This document shows, piece after piece, positions 1 through 11,457 of a stretch of DNA of 64,000 nt. Location: assembly GCA_947561585.1 (NCBI GenBank), contig CANNZV010002308.1, forward strand, positions 1 to 64,000, read 5' to 3'. The stretch's first letter is position 1; the number at the start of each line of letters is the position of its first letter. The notes under the pieces are model-generated. The model was not told the origin of the DNA and ran no database searches. It was given only the letters and a program-made list of their open reading frames with translations. A program made the translations under genes and the position numbers. Source of the stretch: Caprella mutica (taxonomy: Eukaryota > Arthropoda > Malacostraca > Amphipoda > Caprellidae).

Positions 1-3000
1 CTTATATGTACTGTATTAGCACCTTGTATGTACTGTGTTAGCACCTTGTATGTACTGTGTTAGCACCTTGTATGTACTGTGTTAGCACCTTGTATGTACT
101 GTGTTAGCACCTTGTATGTACTGTGTTAGCACCTTGTATGTACTGTGACCTTGTATTAGCACCTTGTATGTACTGTATTAGCACCTTGTATGTACTGTGT
201 TAGCACCTTGTATGTACTGTATTAGCACCTTGTATGTACTGTGATAGCACCTTGTATGTACTGTATTAGTACCTTGTTTGTACTGTGTTAGCACCTTGTA
301 TGTACTGTGATAGCACCTTGTATGTACTGTGTTAGCACCTTGTATGTACTGTGATAGCACCTTGTATGTACTGTGATAGTACCTTGTATGTACTGTGTTA
401 GCACCTTGTATGTATTGTGTTAGCACCTTGTATGTACTGTGATAGCACCTTGTATGTACTGTGTTAGCACCTTGTATGTTCTGTGTTAGCACCTTGTATG
501 TTCTGTGTTAGCACCTTGTATGTACTGTGTTAGCACCTTGTATGTACTGTGTTAGCACCCTGTATGTACTGTGTTAGCACCTTGTATGTACTGTGTTAGC
601 ACCTTGTATGTACTGTGTTAGCACCCTGTATGTACTGTGTTAGCACCTTGTATGTACTGTGTTAGCACCTTGTATGTACTGTGTTAGCACCTTGTATGTA
701 CTGTATTAGCACCTTGCATGTACTGTGTTAGCACTTTGTATGTACTGTGTAAGCACCTTGTATGTACTGTGATAGCACCTTGTATGTACTGTATTAGCAC
801 CTTGTATGTACTGTATTAGCACCTTATATGTACTGTATTAGCACCTTGTATGTACTGTGTTAGCACCTTGTATGTACTGTATTAGCACCTTGTATGTACT
901 GTGTTAGCACCTTGTATGTACTGTATTAGTACCTTTTATGTACTGTGTTAGCACCTTGTATGTACTGTGTTAGCACCTTGTATGTACTGTGTTAGCACCT
1001 TGTATGTACTGTATTAGCACCTTGTATGTACTGTGTTAGCACCTTGTATGTACTGTGATAGCACCTTGTATGTACTGTATTAGCACCTTGTATGTACTGT
1101 GTTAGCACCTTGTATGTACTGTATTAGCACCTTGTATGTACTGTGTTAGCACCTTGTATGTACTGTGATAGCACCTTGTATGTACTGTATTAGCACCTTG
1201 TTTGTACTGTGTTAGCACCTTGTATGTACTGTGATAGCACCTTGTATGTACTGTGTTAGCACCTTGTATGTACTGTGATAGCACCTTGTATGTACTGTGA
1301 TAGCACCTTGTATGTACTGTGATAGCACCTTGTATGTATTGTGTTAGCACCTTGTATGTACTGTGATAGCACCTTGTATGTACTGTGTTAGCACCTTGTA
1401 TGTACTGTGTTAGCACCTTGTATGTACTGTGTTAGCACCTTGTATGTACTGTGTTAGCACCCTGTATGTACTGTGTTAGCACCTTGTATGTACTGTGTTA
1501 GCACCTTGTATGTACTGTGATAGCACCTTGTATGTACTGTGATAGCACCTTGTATGTACTGTATTAGCACCTTGTTTGTACTGTATTAGCACCTTGTATG
1601 TACTGTGATAGCACCTTGTATGTACTGTGATAGCACCTTGTATGTACTGTGTTAGCACCTTGTATGTATTGTGTTAGCACCTTGTATGTACTGTATTAGC
1701 ACCTTGTTTGTACTGTATTAGCACCTTGTATGTACTGTGATAGCACCTTGTATGTACTGTGATAGCACCTTGTATGTACTGTATTAGCACCTTGTATGTA
1801 CTGTGTTAGCACCTTGTATGTACTGTGTTAGCACCTTGTATGTACTGTGTTAGCACCTTGTATGTACTGTGTTACCACCTTGTATGTACTGTGTTAGCAC
1901 CTTGTATGTACTGTGTTAGCACCTTGTATGTACTGTGTTAGCACCTTGTATGTACTGTGTTAGCACCTTGTATATACTGTGTTAGCACCTTGTATGTACT
2001 GTGTTAGCACCTTGTATGTACTGTGATAGCACCTTGTATGTACTGTGATAGCACCTTGTATGTACTGTATTAGCACCTTGTATGTACTGTGTTAGCACCT
2101 TGTATGTACTGTGTTAGCACCCTGTATGTACTGTGTTAGCACCTTGTATGTACTGTGTTAGCACCTTGTATGTACTGTGTTAGCACCTTGTATGTACTGT
2201 GTTAGCACCTTGTATGTACTGTGTTAGCACCTTGTATGTACTGTGTTAGCAACCTTGTATGTACTGTGTTAGCACCTTGTATGTACTGTATTAGCACCTT
2301 GTATGTACTGTGTTAGCACCTTGTATGTACTGTATTAGCACCTTGCATGTACTGTGTTAGCACCTTGTATGTACTGTATTAGCACCTTGTATGTACTGTA
2401 TTAGCACCTTGTATGTACTGTATTAGCACCTTGTATGTACTGTATTAGCACCTTGTATGTACTGTTTTAGCACCTTGTATGTTCTGTATTAGCACCTTGT
2501 ATGTACTGTGTTAGCACCTTGTATTTACTTTGTTAGCACCTTGTATGTACTGTGATAGCACCTTGTATGTACTGTATTAGCACCTTGTATGTACTGTGTT
2601 AGCACCTTGTATGTACTGTGTTAGCACCTTGTATGTACTGTGTTAGCACCTTGTATGTACTGTGATAGCACCTTGTATGTACTGTGTTAGCACCTTGCAT
2701 GTACTGTGTTAGCACCTTGTATGTACTGTGTTAGCACCTTGTATGTACTGTATTAGCACCTTGTATGTACTGTGTTAGCACCTTGCATGTACTGTGTTAG
2801 CACCTTGTATGTACTGTGTTAGCACCTTGTATGTACTGTGTTAGCACCTTGCATGTACTGTGTTAGCACCTTGTATGTACTGTGTTAGCACCTTGTATGT
2901 ACTGTGTTAGCACCTTGTATGTACTGTGTTAGCACCTTGTATATACTGTGTTAGCACCTTGTATGTACTGTGTTAGCACCTTGTATGTACTGTGTTAGCA

Positions 3001-3493
3001 CCTTGTATGTACTGTATTAGCACCTTGTATGTACTGTGTTAGCACCTTGTATGTACTGTGTTAGCACCTTGTATGTACTGTATTAGCACCTTGTATGTAC
3101 TGTGTTAGCACCTTGTATGTACTGTGATAGCACCTTGTATGTACTGTATTAGCACCTTGTATGTACTGTGTTAGCACCTTGTATGTACTGTATTAGCACC
3201 TTGTATGTACTGTGTTAGCACCTTGTATGTACTGTATTAGCACCTTGTATGTACTGTGTTAGCACCTTGTATGTACTGTATTAGCACCTTGTATGTACTG
3301 TGTTAGCACCTTGTATGTACTGTGTTAGCACCTTGTATGTACTGTGATAGCACCTTGTATGTACTGTATTAGCACCTTGTATGTACTGTGTTAGCACCTT
3401 GTATGTACTGTATTAGCACCTTGTATGTACTGTGTTAGCACCTTGTATGTACTGTGTTAGCACCTTGTATGTACTGTGTTAGCACCTTGTATG
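1..3493. repeat. 22-bp satellite array (about 158 units, truncated by window edge)
   Basis: The unit TGTACTGTGTTAGCACCTTG plus TA repeats with a 22-bp period to about 3493, where it breaks into unrelated sequence. Three variants dominate: GTGTTAG, GTATTAG and GTGATAG. Rarer variants (TTGTTTG, CACCCTG, TTGCATG) are scattered through the array. A short break in phase lies near 150-170. The open frames of 60-104 codons on the minus strand arise because 22 bp times 3 is an even 22-codon repeat, so they are not genes. The left end lies outside the window. Confidence 0.97.
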
Positions 3494-3844
3494 TTCTTCT
3501 TGGCTCTCGTGCCTGAATAAAAAAACTCTTTATAAGAGCATCTAAGTCGTTATTTAAAGGATCAGCCACATTATTCTTTTCCATTCAGGTAATTAAAATG
3601 TTATTCACTTATTGAGACCTGCTGAGGAAATAGTCCCTATGAATATATAAACACACAGAAGTACGTTTCTTCTAATTGAACAAAGATCTAATAGTTTAAC
3701 TGTTTTAAAATTGACTCAGTGCTCAAAGGTTAAACAATGTAGTGGGTCACAAACAAAATGACTACTGGAATACAGGTAAAGCTTGTACAACGCCCAGTAC
3801 ATGTACGGAAAAATGTCTGCTATGCTATCAGCGTTCGCTGTAAC
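3494..3844. other. Unique AT-rich spacer between two satellites
   Basis: Non-repetitive sequence between the 22-bp and 45-bp arrays. I see no gene or RNA in it. Confidence 0.6.
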
Positions 3845-4054
3845 GTCTCATTTGTCTAATGCCCCGTCACACTGTCAAGCACTTCATCAAACTGTTTGTC
3901 TATTGTCTCGTACACACTATCAAACACTTCGTCAAACTGTTTGTCTAATGCCCCGTTACACTGTCCAACACTTCGTCAAACTGTTTTTTGTCTAATGCCC
4001 CGTTACATATCAAACACTTTGTCAAACTGTTTGTCTAATGCCCCGTTACACTGT
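3845..4054. repeat. 45-bp satellite array, left part
   Basis: Degenerate units of the form AATGYCYCGTTACACTGTC followed by AAACACTTCGTCAAACTGTT and TGTCT, period 45 bp with some indels. The same unit continues at 13977-14358, so this is one array split by the gypsy insertion. A unit at 3951-3980 shows the uninterrupted junction (ACACTGTCCAACACTTCG), which is the empty target site. Confidence 0.93.
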
Positions 4055-4496
4055 TGTAGTAAAGCAAACACAGCAATTGTGTATGCATTACTATCATCAC
4101 TAACCTATATGATTGTAAGTAAGCGACAGTCAAATCAGTTACCGATTTGCTCTCGTGAGCTACACACCTATTCTCCTGTTCGTAGTTATTTGAGACCTTA
4201 ACTTGCGAGCGTTCTAGTGGAGATATTCTTTGTAATAACCCTTGCTTGACCAATGAATATAATCTCTTTAGTGTAATTACTTTACCATTATTACCCTTAA
4301 ATACAGTTAAGCTTGGACCAGAGGCCTGAGGTCGGAACCATAGTGGCAAGTTGGTTCTAGGGCATGGTACCATGAGTATTTAGTAGAAAGAGATTTATAA
4401 AGAGAAAGGAATCTGAAAATACCACAAAGTAAGATCCTAATCACTTAAGAGCCCATACACTGAGACGTTATAGTGAAGCAAACTAAGTACGTCACA
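4055..4496 (+). repeat. 5' LTR
   Basis: 442 bp, TG...CA ends. A TATAAAG at 4396-4402 is a candidate promoter element about 95 bp before the LTR end. I see no AATAAA inside. The 112-residue minus-strand open frame crossing it is repeated in the 3' LTR and is not treated as a gene. Confidence 0.95.
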
Positions 4497-4515
4497 TTGG
4501 TGGCCAGTATGGTGC
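4497..4515 (+). promoter_or_regulatory. Candidate primer binding site
   Basis: TTGGTGGCCAGTATGGTG follows the LTR directly. The TGG at 4498 would pair with the CCA end of a tRNA. I cannot say which tRNA. Confidence 0.5.
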
Positions 4516-5818
4516 GTGATTAAGTAATTCGAATTTAATGTGCGGAAATTCAATTACTGAAGTAAAAGATTGAAAGCTTTGTAATTTACCAAAAACTAAG
4601 TTAACCATCTGATTGGAGAGTATTTGATTACAGCAAGACCGGGTTTTGCGACCCTATATGAAGGTGCGATCCAATTAAGGTGTTCAGTTTTTGTGATAAA
4701 GTATAAAGATAATTCAACTCAAGGTCAAGCAAAAGGCATCTCGAAAATTATCGGAAGGATAAGGAGAGTACAGATGGCCTAATTTGAAATTTGAATGAGC
4801 AGAGACAATCAGCAAGACTGACCAGTCTGAAAAAAATAAAATTCTGGAAATTCTGGAAAATTCTGGAAAATTCTGGAAGAAACTGGAAAAACACGGAGGG
4901 AGGAAGCGAAAGGGTTAAGCGTTGCACGTTGACGAATGGTGATGGAAAACATTCGATTATAAACAACATGCAAAAAAGCCGTAAATCAACCAGAAATTGA
5001 GAGTCTAATTTGTTTAAATACTACATCTGAAAAGTATTTATTCAAACTGCAACATTCAGTGATCATTCAACATTCAGTGATTCAACATTCAGTGATCATT
5101 CAACATTCAGTGATCATTCAACATTCAGTGATCATTCAACATTCAGTGATCATTCAACATTCAGTGATCATTTAATATTCAATGAAGTTTTAACATTCAG
5201 TGAACATTCAGTTAACATACAGTGCATAAAATACAGTGCACAGCGCTCAGTGAACAATCAGTTAACATCATAACAGTTAACATCAGAGCAAAAATCAACG
5301 ACAAAACCTGATAAGCGGGACCCACTGTACATGGAACTGAAAGTTAAGTATATCATATCACTATATGTCATCTTATCATTCAGTCTCATTTCTGAAGCGA
5401 TCGGAGGAAGATCTATGTGTTAGTTCTTAGTCAGTGGTGAATAAATCTGTTCTGTCTTAGTCAAGAATTGTGTTGATGAATAAGCAGAAGGTAATTAATC
5501 ATTACTGCAGCAATTATAATTATAAGATGTATGAGTGCATGCATTTCTTTGCTGTGTGTCGTTATTAATTGAAAGATAGTATAAATATTTTTATATTTAT
5601 TGATTTAACAAATATTGCTCTATATTAAATTATATTTCATTTATTATTTATTATTTTATTATTATATATTTATTATATATTATTTTTTAATGGTTGATGG
5701 ATTAATTTTTTTAATTGGATAGTCTATTATTTTTCTTCTTCTTTTTTCATAATAAGTGATTACACGTGAATTACACTTGATTAAGTACATAATAACACTT
5801 CTTTAGGATAGGAAACAC
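4516..5818 (+). other. Retrotransposon 5' leader with two internal short-repeat tracts
   Basis: This is a 1.3-kb untranslated leader. It contains four tandem copies of a 10-bp unit (ATTCTGGAAA) around 4840-4880. About seven copies of an 18-bp unit (ATCATTCAACATTCAGTG) lie at 5051-5178. A strong splice-donor-like CAGAAG|GTAATT is at 5485-5496. The rest is AT-rich with no convincing ORF. Confidence 0.7.
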
Positions 5819-7096
5819 ATGCCAACCTCAGAAGACGAAGCAATTAACGAGGAGGCTGTAGAACTTAGATCTGGAAGACGAACTAAACCCAGAGTACAGA
5901 AAACTAAACAACCCAAAACACCCAAATCACCCCCCAACTCACCCCCCAAATCACCCCCAAAGTCACCACCCAAAATATCCCCCAAAACATCCCCCAAAAC
6001 AACCCCCAAAAAAACCCCCAAAAAACCCCCCAAAATGGCGGTTGAATTGACACAAGCTCAACTTCAAGAAATAATTAAAAGTCGGAGTACGACGATCATA
6101 AATTCGGATTCATTGCCGATATTCAGAGGAAGAAGAAGGCCAGAGGATCCAGCTTTCGAGGAGAAGAACACGTTTCGTCAGCACCTCAGCCTATTAAATA
6201 ATCATATATCCAGCTTAGGGGATAAAGATGATGCAGAAAAGAAGAAAATCCTTTTCAGGAGCGCTGATTGCAAGCTAGGAGATTTTCAAATTACTGTTAA
6301 TAACGTTGTTAACGGTAAAACATTTAAGGATAGCACATACCAAGAAATATGCACGGTACTAGAAGACATATATGTGCAGAAAGACAGCAAGGATATCTAC
6401 AGTGTATGTCATGAATTATACACAAATAAATTGAAGGATGAGACTACAGCTGCCAGTGACATCTTAAGTACATTAGAAAAGATAGGAGAGGTCACGGACT
6501 TCATTTTAAATGACGACACAATGAACGCCCAATTTCCAGTAAGGACAGCAACTGAAAGTGATGAATCATTCACACGCAAATTAAAAAATCACGCAAAAGA
6601 TCTCATGAATACATCAATGTATTTAACAATATTGGGTCCACAGATCAACCCCAGTATCATCAAAGGAGTCATTGAAGGTCCTTTTAAGACAACAGCTAAT
6701 TTACTGTCTGCTACAACGAAGAAAATAAGATCTTTGCCACATGATAAAAAAATTCTAATACCAAAAAAGAATTTCAATGACACAGAAACTTTTTTGATAG
6801 AAAAACCCGAGGGTGAGAGTCAAGGCAATTTTCACGAGGATATGCTAGAAGATACAGAAACATATTACACTTATGACATAAGAAACAGGGGAACAGCAGG
6901 TAGGTATGCTAGCAGAAGTAGGTATAAACATAATCCCACAGGCAGAGCATACGTACACAACACGAACATCACCCACCCTACCCCTACCCCTCACAGCCGT
7001 AGTGGTACAATTAAGTGCTACAGGTGCAACAAATTAGGACATATAGGTAGAGAATGTCGGGCTCAACAGGCCAAGGATTTTCGCAAAAACATGTAA
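5819..7096 (+). CDS. gag: Gag-like polyprotein of the gypsy element
   Basis: This 425-residue protein is the structural (nucleocapsid-forming) protein of the retrotransposon and should assemble cytoplasmic particles that package its RNA. A classical CCHC zinc knuckle is visible at residues 400-413 (C400, C403, H408, C413). Residues about 22-72 are a striking Pro/Lys/Ser tract built from SPPK, SPKT and TPKK units, which resembles histone H1-type tails and is unusual for a Gag. Residues about 90-330 are helical and charged, as in a capsid-type region, but I recognise no named domain. The ATG at 5819 opens the frame right after the leader. The frame stops at 7096, where it overlaps pol by 46 nt in the -1 frame, which implies frameshifting. 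The frame is intact. The call rests on the knuckle, the position and the overlap with pol. Confidence 0.93.
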   Translation: MPTSEDEAINEEAVELRSGRRTKPRVQKTKQPKTPKSPPNSPPKSPPKSPPKISPKTSPKTTPKKTPKKPPKMAVELTQAQLQEIIKSRSTTIINSDSLPIFRGRRRPEDPAFEEKNTFRQHLSLLNNHISSLGDKDDAEKKKILFRSADCKLGDFQITVNNVVNGKTFKDSTYQEICTVLEDIYVQKDSKDIYSVCHELYTNKLKDETTAASDILSTLEKIGEVTDFILNDDTMNAQFPVRTATESDESFTRKLKNHAKDLMNTSMYLTILGPQINPSIIKGVIEGPFKTTANLLSATTKKIRSLPHDKKILIPKKNFNDTETFLIEKPEGESQGNFHEDMLEDTETYYTYDIRNRGTAGRYASRSRYKHNPTGRAYVHNTNITHPTPTPHSRSGTIKCYRCNKLGHIGRECRAQQAKDFRKNM

Positions 7097-10000
7097 ATAC
7101 AAACAGAAGTAAAAAACAAAATAGGTCTCACGGGAAAACGGTCGGTAACTCCGTGTACGAAAGTGAATTGAACATGAATAAATTAGATCCAGTGCACGTT
7201 AAATTCAATAGCAAAGGTAAATCGTCACTCAACACAAGTTGTGAATGTAAAAATAAGTTCGATCTATTAAAAGAAGAAGAGTTAAGCGTTGAGGATAAAA
7301 AAACGAGCGAAACATATATAACAGTCCAATTAGTAAAAAATAAAGATGAATTAAGCGGATTGATGGACTGTCATTATACGATAAAAGGGACTTCTAAGCC
7401 AACGATAATTTTACATAGTAAAGAATTCGATTGGGAAGCTTTAATAGATTCAGGAAGCGAGAGAACGATTTTAAACAGTCGTAATTTTAATTACAAGGCG
7501 AGTCACGAGGACATAATAAAATCAAACGTAACTATTAAAGGCATAAACGGACGTTCCGAAGTAAAAGGTGAAGTAAAATTTGAACTAATGTCGAAATCCC
7601 ACAAGAAAACAGTAAACGCTTTACTGATCAACAACAGTAGCTTACCATATGATGTAATATTAGGAAGGGACGTGTTAACGAACGCGCAAATTGATTTTGA
7701 TAAGAAAATATTAAAATTAGGTGAAGAAAAAATTCCGTTTATGGAAAAACGTAGAATAGCTACTAAAGAACTATTAAGCACAGATTGCTTAATATCTGAG
7801 CTGGTCCTTACTTCAAATAGGTCAAAACGAAGAACGTTGATAAGACAAATAAACGAACGCACAAACAGCCGTAGTAGTATTGCGAAAGTAAGGGTTAAAC
7901 CTCAACAAAAAGGGCAAACGGAGGTTATGAAATCCGGGGTAAACACGAAGACAAGGAATAAAAAACGCGAGAAGAACGGAAATGTTCATATAAATAGCCA
8001 AGTCGTTGAGGCAAATAGCGTGCAAATATTGTATGGCTTTGTAAAAAACAACGAAGCAGGAAGTTATATAATAGCTAAAAGAAGTTTCAATAGCGGTTTA
8101 GTGATAGCCGAAACACTAATAAAAATCGAAGACACAAAAAAAGAGGGAGATAAAGTGTCAATATGCCCAGTTTTCGTAATGAATCCGACGGATAGTGATA
8201 TCATATTACGGGACAATATGATAGTTGGTAAACTCCAGACGTACGAAGAGGAAGTCGAAGTAAATATAGCGACTATATCGGAGTGTTTAAATAATAGGAC
8301 TCATAAATCTAGGTTAGGAAACGTGTTGAGTGACGAAAAACCAAAGCCATTTGAACGAAACGTTACCCCTGAACTAATTTATGAAAAGTCAAAGGTACAT
8401 GCAGTTGGAATTAATGGAGAGCCATTAGTTACAACGCATGGCAACCGAGATATGAAGTGTAAAATATCACGTGACGGAAGCGCTGATAGAAGCCGTGACA
8501 GCACATTAAGTGCTGATGTAGAAAACAATTCTCAGACAGTGCCATCAGCACCGAGAAGGTTAGTTAATGCTGACATATCATGTGGAATGTCAGAGTATGA
8601 AGACAAAATGACGCAGTTACTAAATGACTTTAGAGACGTAATCACGATTAAGGACGAAAAAATCGGGACTACTAGTATATGTAAACACACAATAATATTG
8701 AAAGATCCTAATATAGTGATAAACAAGATGCCGTATCGCATCCCACATAAATTTCAAGAACAACTTGAAGAAGTCAACAGGTCAATGTTAAAGGAAGGCA
8801 CTATAGAACCTTCAATGTCCGAGTATAACTTTCCCGTTATCGTGGTTCATAAAAAGAATGGGGAAATACGACCCGTAATAGATTTCAGATCATTAAATAA
8901 GTGTGTCCATATACAAGGATTTCCGTTACCTAGGGTTGACGATATGCTTGGATCTTTAGGTGGATCAAAGATATTTTCTAGTTTAGATCTGAGGAGTGCA
9001 TTTCACCAGGTGGAACTCTCCGAGGAGTCTAAAAAGCTTACAGCATTTGCGGTAAATGGTAAAAAGTTTCAGTTTACAAAGCTTCCATTTGGTTATGTCA
9101 ATAGTCCAAAAGTATTTCAAGCAATTATGACAAAAGCGTTAAGTAATGTATTAGGGAAACTCTGTTTCGTATTTATTGATGACATCCTAATTTTTAGTCG
9201 ATCTTATGAACAACATTTAAAGGATATTGGCCAAGTGCTAATGAATTTACGTGACGCTCATTTGAGATTAAAATTAGAGAAGTGTGAATTCTTTAAACAC
9301 GAAATTAATTTTCTTGGACATCGAGTCACTACTGAGGGCATTCGATGTATCCAAAACGAAAAACTTAGAGAAGCATCTAGACCAACAGATGTAAAACAAC
9401 TTCAGCGATTTTTAGGGCTTGCGAATTATTTTCGTAAGTTCGTCCCTAAATTTAGTCAGAAAGCCGACCCATTATATAGACTATTAAGGAAGGACACTAA
9501 ATTTGACTGGACTGACGAATGTGAGACTAGTTTCATTAATCTCAAAAATATTTTGACATCAGATACGGTTTTAGCACATCCAAATTATTCCAGACCATTT
9601 TATTTATTTACTGACAGCTCAAATATCGGAGTTGGCGCAGCTTTGCTACAACCAGATTCGACCAAAAGCAAAACATTAAGACCCATAGCATATTTCAGTA
9701 AATCATTAAATTCAACTCAAAAAAGGTACTCCACGACTAAACAAGAGTTTCTTGCAATACATCTAGCCTTAAAGGAATTTCAATATCTATGTCTAGGATA
9801 TCCTATTACCATTTTAACTGATCACAAACCTTTATGTGCATTTTTTGGTAATAAACTTCCTTTAGACACGGCACTAGCCAGGTGGGCAATAGAGGCGAGC
9901 ACATATGATTGTACCATCAAATATTTTGAAGGTAAGAGAAATGTGGTAGCCGATACCCTTAGTAGATTAACTCCTCTAACGGAAGAAACAATAGATGATT

Positions 10001-11457
10001 GTGAACTTTTAACACCATCTAATGAAAGTTGTAATTCAATTGAAAATTATATAGCAACCACAAGATCGAGGGCTAAGCTAAACGTACCACAAATTATTAA
10101 CGACAATGACAATGACTCAGAAACAGACTCAGAAAACGAACAAGAATCAGATACATCTAAATTGTATAAAATCAACAAAGAAAAACCATTTCTAAATTAC
10201 ATGCCTAAACAGGAAGACATAACATGGACTTTAAACAGACTAAAGACTGCACAGTCAAACGACTTTGCTTGTAAGGAAATAATGGATATATTACAGAAAA
10301 AACAATTAGGAACATCTAGGAACATAGCTGAATTTTTCATATTAGACGGAATATTATATCGACATCGGAAAATAGATACTCGGGCAGCCAGTATAGTTAA
10401 TTATGTTATACCAAATGAAATGATCAATTTAGTAATTAATTCAATACATTTTAACACCCATTGTGGTTTAGCTCATACGCTATTTCAATTTCGACTAAAA
10501 TATTATCATTTTCAAGAAAGATCGGTCATAGAATCTTTTATTAAAAGATGTGACGTTTGCAAAATCCTTAAAGGAAGTCTAGATACACCAATTAAATTAA
10601 TGTCTGCCCCAGTAGCTAATACACCATTTGAAACAGTTTCATTTGATTTTATTGGACCTTTTATAACAACTGACACGAACAACAAATATATTTTATCAAT
10701 AACATGTATGTTGACAAGATATAACGAATTACACGCAGTAGCTGACAAATCAACTAACACAGTAATTGATTGTCTAAGTAAAACATTTAGTCGTTGTGGA
10801 TATCCCAAAACGTTAATGTCGGATTGTGCGAAAGAATTCAAGTCTAACGCAATTAGAACTTTCAGTGAAATACATCAGATATACAAATGTGAGGTATTAC
10901 CATACTCAGCATATTCCAATGGAATTTGTGAACGTAATAACCAGAAAATTAACAAATTATTAAGATTCTATGTAGCCACAGTAGATCACAATAATTGGGA
11001 CATGTTTCTCGATATTGTCCAAAACACAATTAACAATCAAGTCAATATGACCTTGAAGGATTCTCCCGCATACGCTCTTTTCGGGAGGGACACATCTCCA
11101 AATATTCAAGCAGAAAATTTGGATAGCATTTACAATTTAGATACATCAGAATCAATAGTCAAAATCAAGGCTAGGCAAGCTCTATTTATTCAAGATCAGA
11201 TAAGAGCTAACATAATTAATCAATCAAACAAACGCATAATTTACCACAATAAGACACGTAAAGACAAAATTATACAGAAAGGTGATCGAGTATTAATTAG
11301 AAATCATCAAAAAACACATAAATTACAATTAAATTGGATAGGACCAGGTACAGTATTACAAGTGAAAAAAAACAAAGCTATAATTAAATTAGGACATCAA
11401 ACGATAACGAGCAATATAAATTATCTAACTAAGTTGGAAAATTTCACAACAAATTAA
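7051..11457 (+). CDS. pol: Gypsy Pol polyprotein: protease, reverse transcriptase, RNase H, integrase
   Basis: The frame is open from 7051 (a TAG at 7048-7050 closes it upstream). It has a Met at 7054, which I use for residue numbers (1467 residues). Aspartic protease: active site DSGS at 132-135 and the ILGRD motif at 202-206. Reverse transcriptase: RPVIDFRSL with D610, catalytic D645 in SSLDLRSAF, and FIDD with D709/D710. RNase H: D854 in LFTDSS and TDHKPL around D923. Integrase: zinc finger H1136, H1141, C1166, C1169, and the catalytic triad D1198, D1257, E1293, spaced as D,D(35)E. A GPG of the GPY/F module is near 1430. All catalytic residues are present and nothing is truncated. It is probably made as Gag-Pol by -1 frameshifting, since the Met at 7054 lies inside gag. 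The product copies and inserts the element. Confidence 0.97.
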   Translation, partial: RMSGSTGQGFSQKHVNTNRSKKQNRSHGKTVGNSVYESELNMNKLDPVHVKFNSKGKSSLNTSCECKNKFDLLKEEELSVEDKKTSETYITVQLVKNKDELSGLMDCHYTIKGTSKPTIILHSKEFDWEALIDSGSERTILNSRNFNYKASHEDIIKSNVTIKGINGRSEVKGEVKFELMSKSHKKTVNALLINNSSLPYDVILGRDVLTNAQIDFDKKILKLGEEKIPFMEKRRIATKELLSTDCLISELVLTSNRSKRRTLIRQINERTNSRSSIAKVRVKPQQKGQTEVMKSGVNTKTRNKKREKNGNVHINSQVVEANSVQILYGFVKNNEAGSYIIAKRSFNSGLVIAETLIKIEDTKKEGDKVSICPVFVMNPTDSDIILRDNMIVGKLQTYEEEVEVNIATISECLNNRTHKSRLGNVLSDEKPKPFERNVTPELIYEKSKVHAVGINGEPLVTTHGNRDMKCKISRDGSADRSRDSTLSADVENNSQTVPSAPRRLVNADISCGMSEYEDKMTQLLNDFRDVITIKDEKIGTTSICKHTIILKDPNIVINKMPYRIPHKFQEQLEEVNRSMLKEGTIEPSMSEYNFPVIVVHKKNGEIRPVIDFRSLNKCVHIQGFPLPRVDDMLGSLGGSKIFSSLDLRSAFHQVELSEESKKLTAFAVNGKKFQFTKLPFGYVNSPKVFQAIMTKALSNVLGKLCFVFIDDILIFSRSYEQHLKDIGQVLMNLRDAHLRLKLEKCEFFKHEINFLGHRVTTEGIRCIQNEKLREASRPTDVKQLQRFLGLANYFRKFVPKFSQKADPLYRLLRKDTKFDWTDECETSFINLKNILTSDTVLAHPNYSRPFYLFTDSSNIGVGAALLQPDSTKSKTLRPIAYFSKSLNSTQKRYSTTKQEFLAIHLALKEFQYLCLGYPITILTDHKPLCAFFGNKLPLDTALARWAIEASTYDCTIKYFEGKRNVVADTLSRLTPLTEETIDDCELLTPSNESCNSIENYIATTRSRAKLNVPQIINDNDNDSETDSENEQESDTSKLYKINKEKPFLNYMPKQEDITWTLNRLKTAQSNDFACKEIMDILQKKQLGTSRNIAEFFILDGILYRHRKIDTRAASIVNYVIPNEMINLVINSIHFNTHCGLAHTLFQFRLKYYHFQERSVIESFIKRCDVCKILKGSLDTPIKLMSAPVANTPFETVSFDFIGPFITTDTNNKYILSITCMLTRYNELHAVADKSTNTVIDCLSKTFSRCGYPKTLMSDCAKEFKSNAIRTFSEIHQIYKCEVLPYSAYSNGICERNNQKINKLLRFYVATVDHNNWDMFLDIVQNTINNQVNMTLKDSPAYALFGRDTSPNIQAENLDSIYNLDTSESIVKIKARQALFIQDQIRANIINQSNKRIIYHNKTRKDKIIQKGDRVLIRNHQKTHKLQLNWIGPGTVLQVKKNKAIIKLGHQTITSNINYLTKLENFTTN
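7084..7090 (+). promoter_or_regulatory. Candidate -1 ribosomal frameshift heptamer
   Basis: C AAA AAC sits in register with the gag codons, two codons before the gag stop and inside the only window (7051-7096) where both frames are open. The classical form would be A AAA AAC, so the first base is off-consensus. I found no better heptamer in the overlap. Confidence 0.4.

Noticed and set aside
178..1658. Minus-strand frames of 60-104 codons in the 22-bp array
   Set aside because: Twenty-two codons per three units. They are repeat artefacts without start context or variation pattern of a gene.
1..3493. CRISPR array
   Set aside because: Units are contiguous 22-mers without spacers, and the DNA is eukaryotic.
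4035..4373. 112-codon minus-strand frame in the LTR (and its copy at 13323-13853)
   Set aside because: Antisense to the LTR, with no motif. It is present twice only because LTRs are duplicated.
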